From Brochothrix thermosphacta DSM 20171 = FSL F6-1036 (GTDB taxonomy: Bacteria; Bacillota; Bacilli; Lactobacillales; Listeriaceae), in NCBI RefSeq assembly GCF_036884295.1, contig NZ_CP145608.1, forward strand, positions 1,612,001 to 1,676,000: 64,000 nt of DNA, written 5' to 3'. Under the pieces are notes generated by a model. That model had not been told where the DNA came from, did no database searches, and worked only from the letters and a program-made list of their open reading frames with translations. Positions 57,095 through 64,000 of this stretch are shown here, piece by piece. Position 1 is the first letter of the stretch; every line of letters starts with the position of its first letter. The translations under genes and the position numbers were made by a program.

Positions 57095-59065
57095 TTATAA
57101 GACTTTAAATTCTCCAATTTTTTCATCTGAAACAATTCGCTTAGCCTGAAAGAATCCACTCAATCCATTTTTTGTAATTGTTTGTACCACTGCGTTATTC
57201 GTTCCTAAAGTAGAAATTTCTATCCAGTAACCCGCACCTGTTTTAAATTCGGTAGGAATATCATTAAGTTTATTAAATTCTGTGCTTGTAATATAGTACT
57301 CGATAGGGTATCTTACAGAACTCAATACTTTTGTTGTTTCGTCCCAATAACTAATTTTATTTGGCATACGACCTTGTGACAAATTCCATTCACCGATAAT
57401 GTTAGAGCTAGGATTAATGACGCGTTCAAATGTCATTACTGTCGTCCCCTGTGCGTTACGTTTTAATGTTTGAATAAATATCCCCCAATTATTTGTTGGT
57501 TGCACCTCAAGGAAATAGCCGTGCTTTCCTGTGTGCATTGGAATATCTTTTAATTTAGTTGCTAAATCAACTGTAATATAGTAGTAGCCAGGTCTTGTTA
57601 TGTTTTTTAATTCTGTCGTTCCCTCAGAAATTAATTGACTTCTACCTGAAGAAGACATCATCCTATAATTTTGCCCAAACTGAGCTAAATTGAATAATCT
57701 TTTAAGATCATTGCCCTTTTGATGCAACGCAAAAAGCTGGGTCTCTCTAAAACCAATTCTTCCTCGAGTTACTGAGAACACCAAACTAAGTTTATTAGTG
57801 GTACGATTTTTTAAAAGCTGAATACCATTGGGATATCTTACGGTACTATAATGTTCTTCTTCAATATCCCCAAAAACATCAATTTTATAATTTATTACAC
57901 GTCCGTCTTCCGTATACGTGGTAATATAGGTAGGGTTTCTAACTGAATTTTCAGATGATAACACAAACGCTTTATTATCGAAATAATGAAAACCACATAA
58001 ACTACTCATAATATCGCTGTCAATTTTAATACTTTTAATAGGTTGCTGTCCGATGTCTTTGAGGGAATAAACAACAATCATTTCATCAACGATACAAGAA
58101 ACAACTCCTTGGTAATTATCAATAGATACACCAAAACGTTTTCTATTAACTGAACCATCAAAAGTTATCTTTGTTTTGTTAACTGATGTATCTAGATTAC
58201 CACCCGGTGTGTATGTGAATCTTACTAAATCAGCACCTACTTCTACCCATAAATTGGCTACACCTTGTGCAAAATCACAACCTAAAGATTTCATATCCTT
58301 TCCATTAGGAATATCCATTTTATCAAGATATACACCGTTTGAATTGGTTCGTGTAACCGTTGGAATATCGGTACTAGATTGATAAGTGTAGATATAATCT
58401 CTTTGATCATCAATAGCGAAACACCCTGGAATTGTATTACTTGCTAATCCTAAATCACTATAGAAAAAGACTTCACTATTTTTCAAATCTAAAGTATTTT
58501 CTTTTAATTCAATTTCCGCCATTTTTTTCTTAAGCTCTAGCAGTTCATTCAGGATTACACCGCCAGGATCAATGCTTGCTAAAATTTCTTTGACTGATTC
58601 GAACCAGTCATCAAAATCACCCATTGCATGTTCAATCCAATCCTTTAATGAATCGATTAAATCACTGGCCGTCCAAACATAATCACACCCTTGGTGCATG
58701 GGTGAAGATAATGCTGACCAAATGACGTTGTAGTTAAAATCTTTTGTACTATACACTACTTCTTTATTTGATTTAAAACTAAAATAAGCATTACAACGCC
58801 CAACAGATAACATCGCCTCTTTACGCAATTGATATTCCACAATACCATTTGTCGCGTCCACAATTCGTGCGTCATCAACCACAATATGGTGCTGTGCATC
58901 AACCATATTAAATTCTGCGGATACGCCGTTTAAATTTTTCACTTTTCCATCTTCAAAGATCGTTGCACGGAAAATTTGTGATTCATCATCATCTTGTCTC
59001 ACTCTAATTAATTCCACTTGATTCGCAACAGCTGTTGTACTTAACTTAAATTGATATACTGTCAT
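57095..59065 (-). CDS. BppU-domain tail fibre with propeller-like and knob domains
   Basis: 656 residues. A BppU N-terminal domain (1-145), a helical segment with a coiled coil (about 150-200, LNELLELKKKMAEIELK), then a repeat-rich beta region (about 205-460) that looks like a beta-propeller, and two related knob modules at about 480-545 and 580-650: YYITVDLATKLKDIPMHTG and YYITSTEFNKLNDIPTEFKTG. It is likely a receptor-binding fibre. It begins 12 bases after the M23 fragment of Tal. Confidence 0.8.
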   Translation of the reverse strand: MTVYQFKLSTTAVANQVELIRVRQDDDESQIFRATIFEDGKVKNLNGVSAEFNMVDAQHHIVVDDARIVDATNGIVEYQLRKEAMLSVGRCNAYFSFKSNKEVVYSTKDFNYNVIWSALSSPMHQGCDYVWTASDLIDSLKDWIEHAMGDFDDWFESVKEILASIDPGGVILNELLELKKKMAEIELKENTLDLKNSEVFFYSDLGLASNTIPGCFAIDDQRDYIYTYQSSTDIPTVTRTNSNGVYLDKMDIPNGKDMKSLGCDFAQGVANLWVEVGADLVRFTYTPGGNLDTSVNKTKITFDGSVNRKRFGVSIDNYQGVVSCIVDEMIVVYSLKDIGQQPIKSIKIDSDIMSSLCGFHYFDNKAFVLSSENSVRNPTYITTYTEDGRVINYKIDVFGDIEEEHYSTVRYPNGIQLLKNRTTNKLSLVFSVTRGRIGFRETQLFALHQKGNDLKRLFNLAQFGQNYRMMSSSGRSQLISEGTTELKNITRPGYYYITVDLATKLKDIPMHTGKHGYFLEVQPTNNWGIFIQTLKRNAQGTTVMTFERVINPSSNIIGEWNLSQGRMPNKISYWDETTKVLSSVRYPIEYYITSTEFNKLNDIPTEFKTGAGYWIEISTLGTNNAVVQTITKNGLSGFFQAKRIVSDEKIGEFKVL

Positions 59066-59077
59066 TTTAATTCCTCC

Positions 59078-59716
59078 TTATGGTCTTTTTAATCCTAAAT
59101 AGGGTGCAGGATCTTGATAGGGTCCCCACAAATCTGCTCCCACAGAGAAGTGCAAATGCGGGCCTGTTGATTGTCCTGTTGAACCCATTGTTCCAATTTG
59201 TTGCCCTTTTGTTACTTTTTTACTGATATTAACCATTCTTGTCGTTAAATGCCCATAACCGGTGCAATTATCATCGGCATGCTTGATAACGATGTATTCA
59301 CCAAAACCACCACTTGATGCTGTTGGTAACGAAGCAATAACCTCACCACTTTCGGCCGCAAAAATAGGACTTCCACTTTTATCAGCAAAGTCCATTCCTT
59401 TATGCGTTACTATATTTCCCGGATTCAATGGATCATCACGATTGCCAAACCACGAAGTGATTTGATAACCTGGTGCAACTGGCATACCGTATTTCCCGCC
59501 CGGCTGTTTTAAATCTTTAAACTTGTCATACCAAGCCTGAGCATAATCTTCACGCTCAGGATGTGCAGCGGCAGGTCTTTCAAAATTATAAAGGAATGCT
59601 CCTGCTGCTGTTCTCGGTGATGTTGATGCTTTGAATCCACTGACTGTTTTTGGTTCGATAGCTCCAATCCATTGACCCGATTTCATACTCCACTCAATTA
59701 GATTGACCTGTGGCAC
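59078..59716 (-). pseudogene. Tal C-terminal fragment: end of tail lysozyme plus M23 peptidase
   Basis: 212 codons open. The first 60 residues (IEWSMKSGQWIGAIE...) are the second half of a phage tail lysozyme domain whose first half is in the fragment to the right. Then an M23 lysostaphin-type domain has HKGMDF (zinc) and TGPHLHFSV with the HxH motif. It is in the same frame as that fragment and separated from it only by a TAA and ten sense codons. The nominal GTG start has no ribosome binding site, so without readthrough it is probably untranslated. Confidence 0.75.
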
Positions 59717-59746
59717 AATTGTTCTGTAATCGTCAGTGATGTTTGC

Positions 59747-60646
59747 TTATTTCATCAACCTTTGGACGTATTCACGACCATTGTCGGTCGGTTGGCCAAC
59801 AAGTGGATACGCAGAACCATCCCATTGCACAAGTCCGTATGCAGGTCCTCCGACTTGTTCGGTATCAGGGTTCATTTGGGGACCCGATTCACCTTGGATA
59901 TTTCCGAGTATCGCTGCAGATGCCGCTTTACTGTAGCTATGCCCTCTTAATGTACTCCAAATCGCCCAAGCTCGCTTATCAATGTCACTTGTTACCTCAG
60001 GTGGATATTGACCATTCCAACCACCATTCCCTCCACCCGTTCCGCCATTGCCATCAATTTTAATTCCATTGACATAAAAATCACCAACTACTCTAACTTC
60101 TCCATATAAATTCAGTTTTAGAGAATCCATTGTAGACTCTGCAGGTACTTGAACAACTGCTCTAGATCCAGATTGCCCTCCTGAATTGATTGAGAAAATT
60201 TGTCCAGGAATTTGAGTAATCGCTACACCATTCGCTTTTAATTCATCACTGCCTTCTGATTTGCCATAGGTTGGAGTGATTTTTGCAATCGCTGATCCGT
60301 GTTGATTTTCAGGATCATCTCCTAATGTTTTTGTTTCAAAACTCAATCTCCCTCCATCTAGCACAATTTGGAAATCACCTTCATCAGAAGATTTTATGAT
60401 GTTACCTTTAATCAAAATACCGCTTAACACACCCGCACGAATATAATTCGCATTAAATTCACCATCAATTGTCCAAGCTGTTTCGAATTTATCTTTGTCA
60501 AAATCGCCATTAATAAAACCGATGCCTTCCGAATTCATCACTAAGAAGTGATCCGATTCTTTTAAGCTCTCTTTATTCATGATAACCATCTGATAAGGTT
60601 GTCTTGATTCACCTTTTTTTGCATCCCACGGTGACATTAACAACAC
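59747..60646 (-). pseudogene. Tal middle fragment: tail stalk and first half of tail lysozyme domain
   Basis: 299 codons open. The N-terminal part continues the tail endopeptidase of the gene to the right (PWDAKKGESRQPYQMVIM), then comes a beta-rich stalk, a Gly/Asn linker and the lysozyme half AWAIWSTLRGHSYSKAAS with GNIQGESG holding the catalytic Glu, ending EYVQRLMK at the TAA 59749-59747. A GTG at 60646 has AAAGGTGG just upstream and might start translation. It is the natural continuation of the frame-shifted Tal. Confidence 0.75.
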
Positions 60647-60684
60647 TGATCCACCTTTAGCTCCGCGAATAATATCACTTTGCC

Positions 60685-60700
60685 ACTTACTTACTTACTT
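60685..60700. repeat. Tetranucleotide tandem repeat (AAGT)x4 inside the Tal gene
   Basis: ACTT four times on the plus strand, AAGT on the coding strand. With four copies the frame ends in SK-stop; with three copies it would read SKWQSDIIRGAKGG and join the next fragment. Confidence 0.8.
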
Positions 60701-61838
60701 CAGTTGAATCATAAAAATTCATTTTGACACTCTGCAATTCAGATACGCCATTTTGTACGTTGGCAAGCTGTGTTGTAGCCGAAGACCCCTGTAAATTATC
60801 ACCTAAACTTGTGTCTACTTTGTTTGTTAAACAATCATACTTAACTGAAAAGACACGTGTTTGATAATGATAGCCCTTGTCATAATCGTGAATACTCACT
60901 CTATCTCCAATCGAGCTGGCGCCAATCACTTCGCTTGAAAATTGTACCAACTGTCGAGAATTATCTAATAACATTTGATAAGTGGCTGTTAATAGTTCCT
61001 TGTCATCCTCAATATCGTCAAAAACAACCACTTGTTCTCGCCTGCGCATTCCGCCATTTTTCATCGGGATACCATGCACTTCAGTTAGCTTTTTCAATTC
61101 CAGAAAAGCCTGCCCTTTTGGTTTGACGACAGGTGTTTTCCAGTCAACTTTTTCGAAACCTAGACGTTTACCTTTACCATCACCAACATCTTCACCCTTT
61201 CCTCGACCAACAATACTTGTGATGATATTGGAACGATTTTTAGTACGTACAACTTTTAGCGCCGTACTGCCAACTTCGTAACGTTTAGTGCTTTCTTTTC
61301 CAATTTTATCGTGTAACTCAATCCATTTTTTTGAAATACCTGTACCGCTAATTTCACATCTGAATAGCAGCTCACAGCCTAACGACTGAATCGTTTTCAG
61401 CGCATCTTTAACCGAGATATATTGAAAAGTTGCACTGGCTACCTTGTTTACTATCCCCGTTACATGCCACTCTCCATCTGTTGCTTTAACGACTTGCTTC
61501 GCTATTTCAGTCAATGTCTGTTTCTGAGATTGCTCTTCCTTAACGATATAATTACTCAGCTCATCGAGACCAAAATTAATGCCTTTAAAGTTCATTATCT
61601 CCGCATCAATTTCCTCTTCTTGTATTTTATAAAGTGAATAAACTGACTTGCGCTCTCTAACTGCAATGTACTCTGCTTGTTCAAGTTCACTATCATACAA
61701 ACAACTGACCGTTAAAGTATCTTTTAATAAGTCAGATTTATCGCTTGTTATTTCCTGTTCTTGCAGGCATTGCATTAGTGTGCGATTGTTCTTCATTTTA
61801 ATTAACTGTTGTTTGTTATCAAAAAAGTAGACACTCAT
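60687..61838 (-). CDS. Phage tail protein Tal, N-terminal (prophage endopeptidase tail) part
   Basis: 383 residues, beginning MSVYFFDNKQQLIKMKNN. It has the layout of Gram-positive tail-associated lysin (Tal) hub domains, with a GxxxR-type stretch MRRREQVVVFDD and IGDRVSIHDYDKGYHYQTRV near the end. It starts in a four-base overlap with Dit. It stops within the AAGT repeat; the sequence after the repeat in the next frame continues the same protein. The intact ancestor would have had about 915 residues (hub, stalk, tail lysozyme, M23). Confidence 0.8.
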   Translation of the reverse strand: MSVYFFDNKQQLIKMKNNRTLMQCLQEQEITSDKSDLLKDTLTVSCLYDSELEQAEYIAVRERKSVYSLYKIQEEEIDAEIMNFKGINFGLDELSNYIVKEEQSQKQTLTEIAKQVVKATDGEWHVTGIVNKVASATFQYISVKDALKTIQSLGCELLFRCEISGTGISKKWIELHDKIGKESTKRYEVGSTALKVVRTKNRSNIITSIVGRGKGEDVGDGKGKRLGFEKVDWKTPVVKPKGQAFLELKKLTEVHGIPMKNGGMRRREQVVVFDDIEDDKELLTATYQMLLDNSRQLVQFSSEVIGASSIGDRVSIHDYDKGYHYQTRVFSVKYDCLTNKVDTSLGDNLQGSSATTQLANVQNGVSELQSVKMNFYDSTEVSK

Positions 61839-62602
61839 AACTCCACACTCCTATACACAATTGACAGCGTTGCAACATCGCTGGTCACTCGATCGTCAGT
61901 TTTTAATTGAAAATTTGAAAAATCGCTATCCAAGTCGAGTAAATTTGTGCGATCGACATTGTTAACAAACACCTTGCCGTTTTTAAAGTCAAAAAGCACC
62001 ACGTCATTGACTGCTAAAGTTTCACTCGTTATTTTAAGCGTTTGTGAACCATTCACAATTGATAAAGTGGACGTTTTTGTCATTTTGGCAGTCACAGTCA
62101 TTGGTGTAACTGGGTAATGGAGATGATGATTAATCGCACCGATTGTTATATTTTCAGCACCATATTTATAAGGGTCAGAACAAAAAAGTGTAAACGTACT
62201 GATAATATTGTTCGAACTTCCTTCTACTGTATCCGCTGTTTCAAAGCGTCCATAGTAGGTTGTCGTCGGTTCGTCTTCAAATGAAATAGCGACATCTTCA
62301 TCACGATACAAACGAAACATCAACTCTTTAAAATCGCGTTGTAATTCTAACGCATTCTTATTCTGAAGTTTATAAGTGACAGTGATGATACGTGCAGGCA
62401 ATCGTTGATTCGTAATAATTGCACCAATTTGTGCTTCTGTACTTTCCAAAACAATGGATGTCATTTCGCGACCTTCAACTTTTAATGTTGTATAACCTTC
62501 CAATATATCTTCCAACAAAAATCCATCATAACGCATAGCTGATGTTGGTATATACTTCATTTTTCTAAATGGATCTTTTTTTACATCTTTAAATGTGTAC
62601 AT
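61835..62602 (-). CDS. Distal tail protein Dit
   Basis: 255 residues. The N-terminal half (EDILEGYTTLKVEGREM, LPARIITVTYKL) forms the Dit ring domain; EDEPTTTYYGRFETAD and FTLFCSDPYKYG are typical of the siphovirus tail component family. It links the tail tube to Tal. AGGTGAG lies before the ATG. Confidence 0.86.
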   Translation of the reverse strand: MYTFKDVKKDPFRKMKYIPTSAMRYDGFLLEDILEGYTTLKVEGREMTSIVLESTEAQIGAIITNQRLPARIITVTYKLQNKNALELQRDFKELMFRLYRDEDVAISFEDEPTTTYYGRFETADTVEGSSNNIISTFTLFCSDPYKYGAENITIGAINHHLHYPVTPMTVTAKMTKTSTLSIVNGSQTLKITSETLAVNDVVLFDFKNGKVFVNNVDRTNLLDLDSDFSNFQLKTDDRVTSDVATLSIVYRSVEL

Positions 62603-62617
62603 CTAAAAACTCACCTC

Positions 62618-64000
62618 CTAAATTTGCATATTGATTTGTGTTTCGCCACCCATCGCATCAGAAATATCTGCAACAAATGCTGTGAAATTTTGTTTGCCAA
62701 TATTAACTACGAACTGGGCGGGTTGTGTTGTTGCAGTATTACTTTGACTCGCATCAGCTGTAAACGAAGCACTAATGGAATGGCTCATGCCATTAACATT
62801 ACTCATAACGTCGCCAAAACCATTTTGCAAACCTTTATCAAGACCAAACATAATACTTTGACCATTTTCAACGAGTAAACGTTTGTCATATGAAATTGGC
62901 CCTTTATGGTCTTTAATCCAATCCCCGATGCCACTAACGAATTTTTTACCCGCTTCCCATGCGGCTTTCAACCCATTAACAAATCCATCAATGATTGCTT
63001 TACCAGCATCAACTAAACTAAATTCTTTTATGATGTTAAACACACCAATCATTTTGTCGATAAAACCAGCTACTTTGTCAACGCCACCTTGGAAAAAACC
63101 AACAATACTATTCCAACAATCGCCTAAAAAGTTTGCCACCGCATTAAATGCTGCGATAGTCTTCGCTTTAATCGTATCCCAATGTCTAATTATTAAACCA
63201 ACCACAATACCGATAGGTCCTCCTAATATAGACAAAAGAGCGCCTCCCCATTTTTTGAAAAAGTCAACAATTGCAGTAAAGATAGCGACTGCTTTTTCTT
63301 TTATTGCCGTCCACAAATTCGAAAGAAATTCGCTAATTTTTTCCCAGTTTTCATATACGAGTATTGCAACTGCAGCTAATGCCATAATTGCAAGGACTGC
63401 TATTCCCATTGGACTAGATACAAGCTTTAGTCCGTCTTTAAAAAGATCAATCGATGCTTTCACAGTCGCTATCGTTTCTGCTACTTTAATCAACACGACA
63501 ACAACTGTCCCAACTGTGAGAAAGGCGGCAACTAAAGCCGTGATAATTGGAATCAACGTTTCACTATGTTCTTGAAAATAACTGAGAAAAACCATGACTG
63601 GTTCCATTAATTTCGGGATATACGAGATGATAACGCCAAACCCTTGATCGATCACCGAGACAATTTGACTAATAACGCTATTTATCTGGGTAACAAGTTC
63701 ATCAAAGGCACCTAAATCAGCAGATTTAAGTGTTTTTGCAATTTCTAAAAAGACATTATTTAACCCATTGTCGATGGCACCCTCGATATCACCCATCGCT
63801 GTTTTAGAACCTTCTGAAATTGAACTGAACACGCCAATCTTATCAAATATTCCTGCGAGTGCTGAACCCATTTCTGCTATTTTTTGTGCTGCACCAAATG
63901 ATACATCAGCTATTTCTTTTGTTTTATCAATGGCTGTTGTAATTCCAGAAACAAAACCATTATTGTCTATATTTAATTCCATGCCTGTTTTATTAGTTCC
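62618..64000 (-). CDS. Phage tape measure protein, C-terminal part (runs off the right edge)
   Basis: About 460 codons open to the window edge without a start; the frame continues upstream of the Met at 63982. Long stretches of hydrophobic helices (about four, e.g. LIPIITALVAAFLTVGTVVVV) alternate with amphipathic helices, as in tape measure proteins. FVNGLKAAWEAGKKFVSGIGDWIKD is a typical tape measure tail segment. It sets the tail length and may form a channel in the host membrane. Confidence 0.88.
   Translation of the reverse strand, partial: GTNKTGMELNIDNNGFVSGITTAIDKTKEIADVSFGAAQKIAEMGSALAGIFDKIGVFSSISEGSKTAMGDIEGAIDNGLNNVFLEIAKTLKSADLGAFDELVTQINSVISQIVSVIDQGFGVIISYIPKLMEPVMVFLSYFQEHSETLIPIITALVAAFLTVGTVVVVLIKVAETIATVKASIDLFKDGLKLVSSPMGIAVLAIMALAAVAILVYENWEKISEFLSNLWTAIKEKAVAIFTAIVDFFKKWGGALLSILGGPIGIVVGLIIRHWDTIKAKTIAAFNAVANFLGDCWNSIVGFFQGGVDKVAGFIDKMIGVFNIIKEFSLVDAGKAIIDGFVNGLKAAWEAGKKFVSGIGDWIKDHKGPISYDKRLLVENGQSIMFGLDKGLQNGFGDVMSNVNGMSHSISASFTADASQSNTATTQPAQFVVNIGKQNFTAFVADISDAMGGETQINMQI

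Larger units (their letters stand above)
49245..64000. mobile_element. Prophage end inserted at tRNA-Arg (continues past the window)
   Basis: From the tRNA 3' end to the right edge lie, in leftward transcription, tape measure, Dit, Tal, tail fibre and BppU proteins, XkdX, XhlA, holin and two lysins, then an accessory strip by the tRNA. This is the tail and lysis end of a siphovirus. The integrase, regulatory genes, capsid genes and other attachment site must be beyond 64000. At least the Tal gene is broken, so the phage may be defective. The exact attachment core cannot be drawn without the second junction. Confidence 0.85.

Noticed and set aside
59747..59749. Programmed readthrough of the TAA in Tal
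   Set aside because: TAA followed by G is a poor readthrough context and no downstream structure is evident; a nonsense mutation fits better.
60646..60700. Programmed +1 frameshift joining the Tal fragments
   Set aside because: Phage PSA does use +1 frameshifting in structural genes, and the shift here is in the +1 sense, but no slippery codon or stimulator is seen and a four-copy tandem repeat explains the shift more simply.
62883..63575. 230-codon plus-strand frame opposite the tape measure gene
   Set aside because: A shadow of the tape measure coding strand; no start signals, and no tail gene runs in that direction.
49171..64000. CRISPR array or restriction system in the prophage margin
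   Set aside because: No regularly spaced repeats and no nuclease or methylase motif; the direct repeats there are only 8 and 14 bases.

Overview
The window looks like the chromosome of a low-GC Gram-positive rod, most likely a member of the Listeriaceae (Brochothrix is my best guess, not proven). The order valS-folC-comC-radC-mreBCD-minCD, then rplU-prp-rpmA and obg-pheA, is the order I know from Listeria. Other pointers are T-box control of trp and valS, an ArlRS/LisRK-type two-component system, minCD with mreBCD (a rod), and a prophage downstream of a tRNA-Arg gene, the site used by Listeria phage PSA.

Layout. 1-5.2 kb is a maltose module: a GH65 phosphorylase (cut by the window edge) divergent from a PTS EIICB and a MapP-type sugar-phosphate phosphatase, with a LacI-family regulator beyond. 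Palindromic LacI-type operators sit on both divergent promoters. 5.4-13.5 kb holds a lipocalin-like protein, a VanY-type carboxypeptidase lipoprotein, a BmpA/NupOPQ nucleoside ABC importer, a SUKH protein, a DUF1033 protein and acylphosphatase. 13.5-18.2 kb has the histidine kinase and regulator, pheA and obg. 18.3-24.9 kb is a compact trpE-(GD)-C-F-B-A operon with fused trpG and trpD and a tryptophan T-box. 24.9-30.8 kb has OsmC, an overlapping MFS/M20-amidohydrolase/glutaminase operon, an O-methyltransferase and RarD. 30.9-48.9 kb is housekeeping: L27, Prp, L21, RidA, MinD/C, MreD/C/B, RadC, ComC, FolC, ValS, HemL, EngB, ClpX, trigger factor, a TPR-like protein and a small unknown protein.

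From the tRNA-Arg at 49.17 kb rightwards lies a prophage end that runs out of the window. Its leftward transcribed order is tape measure, Dit, Tal, BppU/propeller fibre, metallophosphoesterase, a second BppU protein, XkdX, XhlA, holin, amidase, GH24 lysozyme. The Tal gene is broken twice: a four-copy AAGT tandem repeat shifts the frame, and an in-frame TAA interrupts the tail-lysozyme domain before the M23 peptidase.

Between the lysis genes and the tRNA is a 2.5-kb accessory strip of cargo and gene relics: MsrA, a class IIa-type bacteriocin immunity protein, a small unknown protein, an intact small gene sitting directly behind a frameshifted relic of a polymorphic-toxin C-terminus (a probable orphan immunity gene), a second decayed gene, and a 27-residue hydrophobic peptide. 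I regard this strip and the broken Tal as the most interesting parts of the window.
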